In this document: positions 51,139-60,217 of the stretch, in pieces
Numbering within the stretch: position 1 is the stretch's first letter
Layout: each line of letters begins with the position of its first letter
DNA from: Biformimicrobium ophioploci
GTDB lineage: Bacteria > Pseudomonadota > Gammaproteobacteria > Pseudomonadales > Cellvibrionaceae
Assembly (NCBI RefSeq): GCF_030270605.1
Contig: NZ_BSYJ01000004.1
Coordinates: 186,001 to 250,000 of the forward strand
Direction: 5' to 3'
DNA length: 64,000 nucleotides
Notes under the pieces: model-generated
What the model saw: only the letters and a program-made list of their open reading frames with translations
Database searches by the model: none
Told to the model about the DNA's origin: nothing
Position numbers and translations under genes: made by a program

Positions 51139-52008
51139 TTATTTCGGCGGCTCGCGCCCGGAAGCCTTGCGGCTGCAGGCCTCACTGTAGACTACTGCGC
51201 CGGCAATCAATATGCCGCCTGCCAGCAGGCGCGGCAGGTCTGCATCGCGGTTCCAGATTAACAGGTTTACCAGCAGTCCGGCGGGGATCAGCGCATTGTT
51301 CATGGCCGCGAGGGTGCCGGCATCCACCTGGGTCGCGCCGCGGTTCCAGAGAAAATAGCCCGCGCCAGAGGCGATGATGCCAAGCCATACCAGCACGCCC
51401 CACTGCACACTGGTAGTGGGGTACTGGGGCTTGCCCAGTACCAGCCAGGCGACTGTCGCCACCATCGCGGCACCGAGGTAAAACCAGCCAAAGTCCCGCA
51501 GCGCATCGCGTGTTGGCCGGCCGGACATCAGTTGCTTGTAAGCCACCTGGCCGATGGCAAAACACAGGTTGGCGCCCTGCACCACAAGGAAGCCCAGCCA
51601 GTAGCCGCTATCGAGCTTTTCCCAGCGGATTACCGCCGCGCCCAGTACGGAAATGGCTGCAGCAATCAGGTGATGCGGTGACAGCCTGCCCTGCAGCCCG
51701 TCATAGATCAGCGCGATGTAAACCGGTGTGAAGATGGTGAACAGCAGCACCTCCGGCACACTCAGCAACAGTAAGGACTGGTAGTAGAACAGGTACATCA
51801 GGCCCAGCTGGATGGCGCCGATACCCATCAGCTGCAATGCCACGCGGCGTGGCGTCTGCGCTGGCCTGAGCAGGGGCAGGAATACTGCCAGCGCCAGCAG
51901 TACACGGGTGAGCACGGAAAAGTACGGGTCCACCTGCCCGGCGAGGTAGACGCCGATCAGGCTGAAGGAGAAGGCCCACAGTAGCGTTACGAGTATCAGC
52001 CAGAACAT
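51139..52008 (-). CDS. EamA-family (DMT) transporter
   Basis: 289 residues with ten predicted membrane helices in two repeats: MFWLILVTLLWAFSFSLIGVYLAG starts the first, and FLVVQGANLCFAIGQVAYKQLMSG the second. The repeat structure and the internal positive residues fit drug/metabolite exporters. Substrate unknown. argE follows 31 bases downstream, so it may export an amino acid or a related metabolite, but that is only contextual. Confidence 0.88.
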   Translation of the reverse strand: MFWLILVTLLWAFSFSLIGVYLAGQVDPYFSVLTRVLLALAVFLPLLRPAQTPRRVALQLMGIGAIQLGLMYLFYYQSLLLLSVPEVLLFTIFTPVYIALIYDGLQGRLSPHHLIAAAISVLGAAVIRWEKLDSGYWLGFLVVQGANLCFAIGQVAYKQLMSGRPTRDALRDFGWFYLGAAMVATVAWLVLGKPQYPTTSVQWGVLVWLGIIASGAGYFLWNRGATQVDAGTLAAMNNALIPAGLLVNLLIWNRDADLPRLLAGGILIAGAVVYSEACSRKASGREPPK

Positions 52009-52025
52009 TTTTTATCCCTAAAACA

Positions 52026-52051
52026 ACAAACCCGGCATATGCCGGGTTTGT
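52026..52051 (-). terminator. palindromic terminator after pitA
   Basis: ACAAACCCGGC and GCCGGGTTTGT form a fully self-complementary 26-base element, 23 bases past the pitA stop. On the minus strand a T-rich stretch follows (TTGTTTTA). Probable terminator of the DUF47-pitA transcript. Confidence 0.7.
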
Positions 52052-52073
52052 ATTATCTGGTCTGTATGGGCGG

Positions 52074-53354
52074 TTAGCCAAACAGCCCCTTGAAGAAGTA
52101 GAAGAACAGGATCGCGATGCCCGCACCCGCCGGCAGCGTGATGATCCAGGATACGAAGATGGTGCTGATCATGCGCAGGTTGAGCGCGCCGATACCACGC
52201 GCCAGGCCAACACCCAGCACCGCGCCCACCAGCGTGTGGGTGGTGGAGATCGGCAGGCCGGTGGCAGAGGCCAGTACCACGGTGGAGGCCGCACCCAGCT
52301 CGGCGGCGAAACCGCGGCTCGGGGTCAGTTCGGTGATCTTGCGGCCGATGGTGGCCATTACCTTGAATCCGTAGGTAGCCAGACCGACCACGATACCGGC
52401 ACCACCAAGCAGCAGGATCCAGCCTGGCATCACGGCTTTGGCGCCAACCACGCCGGACTGGATGGTGCTGACAACTGCGGCCAGCGGGCCAACCGCGTTG
52501 GCCACATCGTTGGAACCGTGCGCGAACGCCATGGCACAGGCGGTGAAAATCATCAGGATTGCGAACACGCGCTCCACATTGGCAAAGCGGCCGCCGACAA
52601 CGCCGGTACCCCTGTCATCGCGGCCCACACGGCGCAGCAGCAGGATACCAATGCCCATCACGACCAGGCCTGCGATCACCGCAATACCCGCATCCTGCAG
52701 GAAGGTCAGCTTGATGCCGGCGTCCTTGAATACATGCTTGAGGCCCTTGGTCAGGGTCACCATCGAAATCATCCAGCCAACGGCGAACATGTAGATGGGG
52801 ATATAGCGTTTGGCGTTGCCGAATGGATCATCAGTGTTGAGGATCAGGCGCTGTACGGAGCGGAACAACAGGAAGGAGATGGTCCCGGCCAGTACCGGGG
52901 ATACCACCCAGCTCGCCACGATGCTGCCAACCTTGCCCCAGGAAACCGCATCCGGGGAGATGCCCACTGCGGCGAAGCCGACAATAGCGCCGACGATGGA
53001 GTGGGTGGTGGAGACCGGCCAGCCCAGCAGGCTTGCGATCAGCAGCCAGGTGCCCGCCGCGAGCAGCGCTGAGAGCATGCCATATACCAGCAGTTCCGGT
53101 GCATCGCTGAACACGTCGGAATCGATGATGCCCTTGCGGATGGTGGCGGTTACCTCGCCACCGGCCAGGTAGGCGCCGGCGAATTCGAAAATCATGGCGA
53201 TGATGATCGCCTGCTTGATGGTCAGTGCACGGGAGCCGACAGAGGTGCCCATGGCGTTGGCGACGTCGTTGGCACCCACACCCCAGGCCATGAAGAAGCC
53301 GAAGATGCACGCGAGTACCAGCAGGATCTCGCCATAAGTCGAAAGTATGTCCAT
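52074..53354 (-). CDS. pitA: low-affinity inorganic phosphate transporter PitA-type
   Basis: 426-residue transporter with about ten helices and the duplicated PHO4 signature: FMAWGVGANDVANAMGTSVGSRALT near the N-terminus and CAMAFAHGSNDVANAVGPLAAV in the second half. WPVSTTHSIVGAIVGF and LPISTTHTLVGAVLGVG are the paired substrate regions. It co-transports metal-phosphate or phosphate with cation. Encoded 19 bases after the DUF47 partner, behind a candidate Pho box. Confidence 0.95.
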   Translation of the reverse strand: MDILSTYGEILLVLACIFGFFMAWGVGANDVANAMGTSVGSRALTIKQAIIIAMIFEFAGAYLAGGEVTATIRKGIIDSDVFSDAPELLVYGMLSALLAAGTWLLIASLLGWPVSTTHSIVGAIVGFAAVGISPDAVSWGKVGSIVASWVVSPVLAGTISFLLFRSVQRLILNTDDPFGNAKRYIPIYMFAVGWMISMVTLTKGLKHVFKDAGIKLTFLQDAGIAVIAGLVVMGIGILLLRRVGRDDRGTGVVGGRFANVERVFAILMIFTACAMAFAHGSNDVANAVGPLAAVVSTIQSGVVGAKAVMPGWILLLGGAGIVVGLATYGFKVMATIGRKITELTPSRGFAAELGAASTVVLASATGLPISTTHTLVGAVLGVGLARGIGALNLRMISTIFVSWIITLPAGAGIAILFFYFFKGLFG

Positions 53355-53373
53355 GATCTTTCCCCTTTATTCT

Positions 53374-54051
53374 TCAGTGGGCCAGCAGCAACTGCAGGCG
53401 GTTGCCAACGCTGTGGGCGCGATCGGTCAGGTAACCGATCCACTCGACGATGCGATACAGGAAGATCACATCGATGGGGTTAAGATCCTTCTCAAGTTTG
53501 AAAATGGCCGCGCGTACCTCGACCTGCAGGTCGTCGGCGTGCTCTTCCATCTGGCCCAGCACCTCGGTGTACTCTTCGGCCAGTTTCATCTCGCGTCCGC
53601 CGAAACCGGTTTCGATCAGGTCGTCCAGCTCGTTGATGGCCTTGAGCGCCTGTGCAGAGGTGTCGATGGCGCTCTGGACGTAGGTCTTCACCATGTCCTG
53701 GATTTCCGCGGGGATCTGCATCTTGCGGCCCAGCATCAGCCCCGCAATGTCCTCGGCGATATCGGCGATCTCGTCCTGATAGGCCAGCAGCTCCAGCAGG
53801 TCGCTGCGTGATACCGGCATAAACAGGCTCTTGGGCAGGTGCAGGCGGATATTCTTTTTCACATCGTCTGCAGCGCTCTCAGCAGCACTGATGCTCTGCT
53901 GGATCTTTGCGGCCTTGTCCCAGTCATCGTCGATCACTGCGGCGAAGAAGTCTGCCAGTTGTTCTGAGGCCTTGTGGACCAGCGCCATATGCTCTTCGAT
54001 CGGTTTGATCGGCGAGCGGCCAAACAGGTTGGCGATATTTGATAAGGGCAT
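53374..54051 (-). CDS. DUF47/TIGR00153 PhoU-like phosphate transport regulator
   Basis: 225-residue helical protein of the DUF47 family (NIANLFGRSPIKPIEEHMALVHKASEQLADFFAAVIDDDW at the start, then several long helices with LAYQDEIADIAEDIAGLMLGRK). These PhoU-like proteins pair with Pit transporters and modulate phosphate uptake. The start is the ATG at 54049-54051, with GGAG 8 bases upstream. pitA follows after 19 bases; the Pho box at 54170-54187 is about 120 bases upstream. Confidence 0.92.
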   Translation of the reverse strand: MPLSNIANLFGRSPIKPIEEHMALVHKASEQLADFFAAVIDDDWDKAAKIQQSISAAESAADDVKKNIRLHLPKSLFMPVSRSDLLELLAYQDEIADIAEDIAGLMLGRKMQIPAEIQDMVKTYVQSAIDTSAQALKAINELDDLIETGFGGREMKLAEEYTEVLGQMEEHADDLQVEVRAAIFKLEKDLNPIDVIFLYRIVEWIGYLTDRAHSVGNRLQLLLAH

Positions 54052-54169
54052 TTCGTTGCTCCGTGGTCTTCGCAATTTGCGAATTACGTGCTTCGTCTTG
54101 GTTAAAATTTGGCCATTCCAGCCTTCTGTGCGCCACATTCCTCGAAAACCGCGGCGGCGCGGGCTTTAT

Positions 54170-54187
54170 ATGACATCTTTATGACAT
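54170..54187 (-). promoter_or_regulatory. candidate PhoB box upstream of DUF47-pitA
   Basis: On the minus strand ATGTCATAAAGATGTCAT matches the Pho box direct repeat (CTGTCATAWAWCTGTCAY) at 15 of 18 positions, with two TGTCAT half-sites 11 bases apart. Position about 120 bases upstream of the first gene is suitable for PhoB activation under phosphate limitation. Confidence 0.65.
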
Positions 54188-54329
54188 TTTCATTACACCT
54201 GATCGCACGCCCGGTACATTAGTGCAAACTGTAGCACTGGTGCTGGCGCCGGTTGCCGGTACAATCGGTAGCAATAACAACCGTTAGCAATGACAACCGC
54301 AATTCTTATATCCATAAACAGGTTTCCCC

Positions 54330-56099
54330 ATGGCGGATAATAAATTGGCGGACCGGGTCCTGGAGCTGCGCAGCCTGCTGGACGAACTGGTGCGCACCGG
54401 GCTGGTGGACCAGCGCGATGCCAACCGGTTGCTGGGTACCCCCCGCAGCCCTGAGCAGGCCCAGATGCACCCGCTGACCTATATTGCCAGTTGTGAACTG
54501 CAGAGTCAGCAGGGAGGGGTGCTCGATGCGGAGACGCTGAATCGCTGGCTGGCCGATGCGGCAGGCGTACCCCTGTTTCATATAGACCCCCTCAAGGTAA
54601 ATGTAGCTGCCGTCACCGAGGTGATGAGCTTCCAGTTCGCCAAGCGCCACCAGATCCTGTGCGTCGATGCGAGCAAGGACCGCCTGCTGGTCGCCACTTC
54701 GCAGCCGTTTGCCGAAGGCTGGGTACAGCAACTGGCGCACACCAGCGGCCGTCGTATCGAGCGTGTGTTGGCGGACCCGGCGGATATCCAGCGTTACTCG
54801 GTGGAGTTCTATTCTCTGGCGCAGTCGATTTCCGGCGCCACCGGCCTCAAGGGCAGTTCCTCCGCCGGCAACTTCGAGCAGTTGCTTGAGCTCGGCAGCC
54901 TCAAGGACCCGGAAGCGAACGATGCGCATATCGTCAATATCGTCGACTGGCTGCTGCAGTACGCATTCGACCAGCGCGCCTCGGATATCCATATAGAGCC
55001 GCGCCGCGGCATGGGTCGCATCCGTTTTCGTATTGATGGTGTGCTGCACCATATCCAGGAACTGCCGGATGCGGTGAACGCGGCGGTTACCAGCCGCCTG
55101 AAAATCCTCGGCCGTATGAATGTGGCGGAGAAGCGCAAGCCGCAGGACGGCCGCATCAAGACCAAGCGCCCGGACGGCAGTGAAGTCGAGCTGCGCCTGT
55201 CGACCCTGCCCACCGCGTTCGGCGAAAAGCTGGTGATGCGGATCTTTGACCCCGAGGTGCTGCTGCGCAGTTATCGCGAGCTGGGCCTGGCCGGGGATGA
55301 CCTGCACCGCTGGGATACGATGCTGTCGCGGCCGAACGGCATCGTGCTGGTCACCGGGCCCACCGGTTCGGGCAAGACCACCACGCTCTACACCGCGCTC
55401 AAGCAGCTGGCGACGCCGGAAGTCAACGTGTCCACCGTCGAGGACCCGATCGAGATGGTGGAGGAGAGCTTCAACCAGACCCAGGTGCAGCACTCTGTCG
55501 GCCTGGATTTCGCGGCCGGCATCCGCACGCTGATGCGACAGGACCCGGACATCATCATGGTGGGCGAGATCCGCGACCTGGAAACCGCGCAGATGGCGAT
55601 CCAGGCAGCGCTTACCGGCCACCTGGTGATTTCCACGCTGCACACCAACGATGCGCCGACCGCGGTAACGCGCCTGCTTGACCTGGGGGTGCCTGGGTAC
55701 CTGATCAAATCCACCATTCTCGGGGTCATGGCGCAGCGCCTGGTGCGCACCCTGTGCCCTGCGTGCAAGGCGCCCCATGCGATGGATGATACCGACTGGC
55801 AAAGTCTGGTGCGCCCATGGAAGGCTCCCAAACCGGAAACCGTTTACCGGCCGGAGGGGTGCCTCGAATGCCGCAATACCGGCTACCACGGGCGCCAGGG
55901 CATATACGAGATACTGCCGTTCACGGAATCGGTGCAGGCCCTGATCGGCTCAGACTGCGACCTGCAGGCGTTGCGTCACCAGGGCATGCGCGAGGGTATG
56001 AACAGTTTGCGCCTCGCCGGCGCCAAGAAAGTCGCAGCGGGACTGACCACCGTTGAGGAAGTGCTGCGGGTAGCGCCGCCACCAGATATCAGTTTCTAG
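54330..56099 (+). CDS. GspE/PilB-family type II/IV secretion ATPase
   Basis: 589-residue hexameric secretion ATPase. The N-terminal third is a GspE/PilB-type N1E-like domain (AEGWVQQLAHTSGRRIERVLADPADIQRY). The core contains SDIHIEPRRGMGRIRFRIDG, Walker A GPTGSGKTTT at residues 343-352, the Asp box STVEDPIEM, Walker B DPDIIMVGEIRD and the His box TGHLVISTLHTNDAP. A zinc-binding four-cysteine loop (LCPACK..., CLECRNTGYHGR) marks the PilB/GspE branch. No pilin, platform or secretin genes are nearby, so the machine it drives cannot be named. glnE follows 17 bases downstream. Confidence 0.9.
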   Translation: MADNKLADRVLELRSLLDELVRTGLVDQRDANRLLGTPRSPEQAQMHPLTYIASCELQSQQGGVLDAETLNRWLADAAGVPLFHIDPLKVNVAAVTEVMSFQFAKRHQILCVDASKDRLLVATSQPFAEGWVQQLAHTSGRRIERVLADPADIQRYSVEFYSLAQSISGATGLKGSSSAGNFEQLLELGSLKDPEANDAHIVNIVDWLLQYAFDQRASDIHIEPRRGMGRIRFRIDGVLHHIQELPDAVNAAVTSRLKILGRMNVAEKRKPQDGRIKTKRPDGSEVELRLSTLPTAFGEKLVMRIFDPEVLLRSYRELGLAGDDLHRWDTMLSRPNGIVLVTGPTGSGKTTTLYTALKQLATPEVNVSTVEDPIEMVEESFNQTQVQHSVGLDFAAGIRTLMRQDPDIIMVGEIRDLETAQMAIQAALTGHLVISTLHTNDAPTAVTRLLDLGVPGYLIKSTILGVMAQRLVRTLCPACKAPHAMDDTDWQSLVRPWKAPKPETVYRPEGCLECRNTGYHGRQGIYEILPFTESVQALIGSDCDLQALRHQGMREGMNSLRLAGAKKVAAGLTTVEEVLRVAPPPDISF

Positions 56100-56116
56100 A
56101 TCCGGTTCAGGAATTC

Positions 56117-59050
56117 ATGGACGATTCTCTATCTTTGCCCAAGGCGCTGGAGCCTGTGTGGCAGCACCAGTGGGAGCGCTGGTGCGCCGCTGCCGATGAC
56201 ACGCAGCGGGAAGCGGTCGAAGCGCATCTGAGCGATGAAATTGAGTTGCGCAACCTGCAGCGCGTTTTTGTCGGCTCGGAGTTTATGGTTGAGCAGTGCT
56301 GCAAGGACTCCGCCCTGCTGCCCGCGATCCTTGCCTGTGAAAGTTTCGAGTCTTTCTGTGAGTTCTTTTCCGACCCTTCTGCTTCTGTAATTCCCGAGAG
56401 TGACGAGACCTTTGACCGGGCGCTGCGCCGGTATCGCAACCGGGCGCTGTGCTGGATCATTTATTCCGACTGGTCCGGGCGGCACACCATCGAGACCTGC
56501 TGCGCGCTGATCTCGCAGGTTGCGGAACACACTATTCAAAAAGCGCTGGCCTGGCACAGTGCCGCCATGCACGAGCGTAATGGTGTGCCGCGCAATGCCG
56601 ACGGCGAGGTGCAGCCGTTGCTGGTGCTGGGCATGGGCAAGCTGGGCGCGGGCGAGCTTAACCTTTCCTCGGACATTGACCTGATCTTTGCCTACCCGGA
56701 AAGTGGCGCTTGCGATGGTGATGACGGCCTCGACAACCAGGCTTTCTTTACCCGGCTGGGTCAGAGGCTGATTCGCTCCCTCGATGCGGTGACTGCCGAT
56801 GGTTTTGTTTTTCGGGTGGATATGCGCCTGCGCCCCTACGGCGACAGCGGCCCGCTGGTAAAAAGCTTTGCCGCGATGGAGGACTATTACCAGACCCAGG
56901 GACGGGAGTGGGAGCGCTACGCCATGGTCAAGGCGCGCGTGGTTGCTGATGACAGTGCTGATGACAGCGCTGGTGACGACAGCGATAACGGTGCGGTCGC
57001 CGAGTTGATGGAGTTGCTGCGTCCGTTTACCTATCGCCGCTATATCGACTTCAGCGTGATCGAAGCACTGCGTGAGATGAAGTCGCTGATCAATCGCGAA
57101 GTGGCACGGCGCAACCTGGGAGACAACATCAAGCTCGGTCGCGGCGGCATTCGCGAAGTGGAGTTTATTGCGCAGGTTTTCCAGCTGATTCGCGGCGGAA
57201 CCGAGGTGGAGTTGCGCGAGCGCAACCTGCTCAAGGTATTGCCGATGCTGGTCGAGCGCGGCTTTCTGGGCAAGGGCATGGACCGTGCCCTGTCCGATGC
57301 CTATCGCCTGCTGCGCCGGGTGGAGCACGCCCTGCAGGCGTTTCGCGATCGCCAGACCCAGACCCTGCCGGCGGAAGAGGATGCACGCGCACGCCTCGCG
57401 TTTGTGCTCGGGTTTTTGGATTGGGCGCAGCTGGAGGCGGCCCTGGCTGAGGCGCGCGAGCTGATCCACGCTGAATTCCAGGCGGTGGTCGCGGCACCGG
57501 AGGACCAGCAGCAACCCGATCGGGTCGGCGCCTGGCGCGATTTCTGGGCCTCGTTCGCCCAGATGGACCAGGACCTGGAAGAGCCTGCGCGCGCAAGGTG
57601 CGCGGTCCTGCAGTTGGCCGGTTATGACAATGTCGATAAGTTGCAGGATCAGTTGCACGACCTGAGCAACGGCCCTACCGCCAGGGCATTGCCGGCCCAG
57701 GCACGCGACCGGCTCGACCAGTTTATGCCCATGCTACTGGCCGAGCTGGAGGGCACGCCGGCACCGCATGTGACCCTGGAGCGCATCCTGCCGCTGGTGC
57801 GGGCGATATTGCGGCGCAGCGCCTACCTCACCCTGATCAATGAAAATCCTGTGGTGCTGGAGCAACTGGTGCGCCTTTGCGGCGCCAGCCCGTTGATTGC
57901 CGCGCAGCTCGCCCGTCACCCGCTACTGCTCGATGAACTGCTCGACGCGCGCCGGCTGTTACGCGCGCCGGATGCGGAGGAGATCGAGGCGGAGTTACGA
58001 CGTGACCTGCTGCGGGTGCCGGACGATGACCTGGAAGCGCAGATGGAGGCGCTGCGCCACTTCAAGCTCGGGTATGACCTGCGCGTGGCGGCACAGGAAG
58101 TCTCCGGTGTGTTGCCGCTGATGAAAGTCTCGGATGCATTGACCTGGCTGGCGGAAGCCATCCTCAAGTATTCACTGCAGATAGCCTGGCAACAGATGGT
58201 GGAGAAGTATGGCCTGCCGGCAGGTGCGAGCGAGGACGATGTGCGTTTCTGCATCGTCGCCTACGGCAAGCTCGGCGGCCTGGAGCTGGGCCACGGCTCC
58301 GACCTCGACCTGGTGTTTGTGCACGATACCGAACCCTACGCGCAGACAAGCGGCGACCATTCACTGGACAATGCGACCTTTTACACGCGGCTGGGCCAGC
58401 GCCTGATCCATATCCTGCAGACCCGCACTTTCAGCGGGCCACTGTATGAAGTGGATACGCGCCTGCGCCCGTCGGGCAACTCCGGTCTGCTGGTGACTTC
58501 GCTGGAGGCGTTTGAGCGTTACCAGCGCAAGGACGCCTGGACCTGGGAGCACCAGGCGCTGGTGCGCGCGCGTCCAGTAGCGGGTTCACAAATGTTGTGT
58601 GAAAAGTTCGAGTCACTGCGCGCAGATATCCTTTGCCAGCCGCGGGACGAAAAAGAATTGCGCGAAGAGGTGGTTTCCATGCGCAATAAAATGCGCGAGC
58701 ACCTCGATAAGTCCTTGCCAGATAAGGGTTTTGACCTGAAACAGGGCAGCGGCGGTATTGTCGATATCGAGTTTTTGGTTCAATATTCAGTTCTGGCCGG
58801 CGCGCACCAAGCACCGGCCACTGTGCGGTATACAGACAATATCCGCATACTGGGCTGCCTCGAGGAGGCAGGCCTGATGCCGGCCCACCAGGCCGCAGAT
58901 TTGATCGACGCCTACAAAGCCTTCCGATCCCAGGGTCATCGCCTGGCGCTGCAACAACAGCCGGGGATTGTCGACGATGGCCACTTCACAGCGGAAAAAA
59001 AGACCGTTCAAGCGCTCTGGCAGCAGTATCTCGGTGAGTCCCGGGATTGA
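56117..59050 (+). CDS. glnE: glutamine synthetase adenylyltransferase/adenylyl-removing enzyme
   Basis: Bifunctional regulator that adenylylates and de-adenylylates glutamine synthetase in response to nitrogen. 977 residues (E. coli 946). Two nucleotidyltransferase modules: N-terminal with LSSDIDLIFAYPESG (about 185; deadenylylase) and C-terminal with GSDLDLVFVHDTEP (about 727; adenylylase). The C-terminal domain ends in the conserved helical part around SGGIVDIEFLVQYSVLAGA. Between residues about 276 and 293 there is an unusual acidic, Asp/Ser-rich insert (VVADDSADDSAGDDSDNGAV). The ATG is 17 bases after the ATPase stop. Confidence 0.96.
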   Translation: MDDSLSLPKALEPVWQHQWERWCAAADDTQREAVEAHLSDEIELRNLQRVFVGSEFMVEQCCKDSALLPAILACESFESFCEFFSDPSASVIPESDETFDRALRRYRNRALCWIIYSDWSGRHTIETCCALISQVAEHTIQKALAWHSAAMHERNGVPRNADGEVQPLLVLGMGKLGAGELNLSSDIDLIFAYPESGACDGDDGLDNQAFFTRLGQRLIRSLDAVTADGFVFRVDMRLRPYGDSGPLVKSFAAMEDYYQTQGREWERYAMVKARVVADDSADDSAGDDSDNGAVAELMELLRPFTYRRYIDFSVIEALREMKSLINREVARRNLGDNIKLGRGGIREVEFIAQVFQLIRGGTEVELRERNLLKVLPMLVERGFLGKGMDRALSDAYRLLRRVEHALQAFRDRQTQTLPAEEDARARLAFVLGFLDWAQLEAALAEARELIHAEFQAVVAAPEDQQQPDRVGAWRDFWASFAQMDQDLEEPARARCAVLQLAGYDNVDKLQDQLHDLSNGPTARALPAQARDRLDQFMPMLLAELEGTPAPHVTLERILPLVRAILRRSAYLTLINENPVVLEQLVRLCGASPLIAAQLARHPLLLDELLDARRLLRAPDAEEIEAELRRDLLRVPDDDLEAQMEALRHFKLGYDLRVAAQEVSGVLPLMKVSDALTWLAEAILKYSLQIAWQQMVEKYGLPAGASEDDVRFCIVAYGKLGGLELGHGSDLDLVFVHDTEPYAQTSGDHSLDNATFYTRLGQRLIHILQTRTFSGPLYEVDTRLRPSGNSGLLVTSLEAFERYQRKDAWTWEHQALVRARPVAGSQMLCEKFESLRADILCQPRDEKELREEVVSMRNKMREHLDKSLPDKGFDLKQGSGGIVDIEFLVQYSVLAGAHQAPATVRYTDNIRILGCLEEAGLMPAHQAADLIDAYKAFRSQGHRLALQQQPGIVDDGHFTAEKKTVQALWQQYLGESRD

Positions 59051-59140
59051 TTTCCCGCAAGGTGCGGGTGTAAAGCGCTGCCATACTGTTTATGAATTTT
59101 GAGCAACCGGGCCTGCCGGTTGAATCCTGGAGTTAGGAAA

Positions 59141-60100
59141 ATGTCTTTTGCGGATCGAGACGGCGTAATCTGGTTTGATGGTGAGTTGGTGCCCTGGCGC
59201 GATGCCCGGGTCCATGTGCTCACCCACACCCTCCACTACGGCATGGGTGTGTTTGAGGGCGTGCGTGCATACGACGCCGGCGACAATGGCGCCTGTATCT
59301 TCCGGTTGCAGGAGCACACCCAGCGCCTGCAACGCTCCGCCAAGATCATGAACATGCCGCTGCCTTATTCGGAAGAAGAGTTGAATGAAGCGCAGCGCAT
59401 GGTGGTGCGTGAAAACGGACTCAAGGAGGGTTACCTGCGTCCGATGGCGTTTTACGGTTCAGAGGGCATGGGGCTGCGTGCCGACGCCCTTAAAACCCAT
59501 GTGATCGTTGCCGCCTGGGAATGGCCGTCGTATATGTCACCGGAAGCCATCGAGCTGGGCATCAAGGTCAACACCTCCTCGTACACCCGCCATCACGTCA
59601 ACATCAGCATGACCAAGGCCAAGGCCAATGGCCAGTACATCAATTCCATGCTCGCGTTGCAGGAAGCGATTCGCAACGGCTGTGACGAGGCGCTGCTACT
59701 GGATCCGGAAGGCTATGTTGCCGAGGGATCCGGCGAAAACGTGTTCGTGGTGAGCAATGGCGTCATCTACACACCGGAGCTGACTTCCTGCCTGGACGGT
59801 ATCACCCGCCAGACAGTGATCCGCCTTGCGGAGGAGTGTGGCTACCAGGTGCGCGAGAAGCGCATCACCCGCGATGAGGTGTATGTGGCAGATGAGGCAT
59901 TCTTCACCGGTACCGCCGCGGAAGTGTTGCCGATCCGTTCCCTCGACGGGCGCACCATTGGCGAGGGGCGTCGCGGCCCGATCACCACGCGCCTGCAATC
60001 CATGTACTTCGATGTGGTGCGCGGCCGCAGCGAGCACCACCTGGAGTGGCTCACGCCGGTCGAGGATGAGGTGGCCATCGCCGCCGCTGTCGGCGCCTGA
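59141..60100 (+). CDS. ilvE: branched-chain amino acid aminotransferase
   Basis: Final transamination of Val, Leu and Ile synthesis. 319 residues. WFDGELVPWRDARVHVLTHTLHYGMGVFEGVRAYD is the BCAT N-terminus. The PLP Lys is expected in TKAKANGQYINSMLA, where the usual K is in SMTKAKANG. GEGSGENVF-like AEGSGENVFVVSNG and GTAAEVLPIRSLDGRTIG are family-specific. The start is the ATG at 59141 after AGGA. Between glnE and waaF, as in Pseudomonas. Confidence 0.95.
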   Translation: MSFADRDGVIWFDGELVPWRDARVHVLTHTLHYGMGVFEGVRAYDAGDNGACIFRLQEHTQRLQRSAKIMNMPLPYSEEELNEAQRMVVRENGLKEGYLRPMAFYGSEGMGLRADALKTHVIVAAWEWPSYMSPEAIELGIKVNTSSYTRHHVNISMTKAKANGQYINSMLALQEAIRNGCDEALLLDPEGYVAEGSGENVFVVSNGVIYTPELTSCLDGITRQTVIRLAEECGYQVREKRITRDEVYVADEAFFTGTAAEVLPIRSLDGRTIGEGRRGPITTRLQSMYFDVVRGRSEHHLEWLTPVEDEVAIAAAVGA

Positions 60101-60217
60101 CCCCGCCTTACGGCCCCCCGCGCCTTCCTTGGCGCCGGTCCACTGGTGCCGGCTGTAGCCGCGGTGGGGCGCCAACGTTAAAATGGTGGTTTCGTTCCAG
60201 TTTGGCGGAGCCACCGT

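Noticed and set aside
54306-55889. 527-codon minus-strand open frame
   Set aside because: Antisense shadow of the GspE/PilB-type ATPase; residues show no recognisable domain.
56129-57658. 509-codon minus-strand open frame
   Set aside because: Antisense shadow of glnE, GC-rich third positions keep it open.
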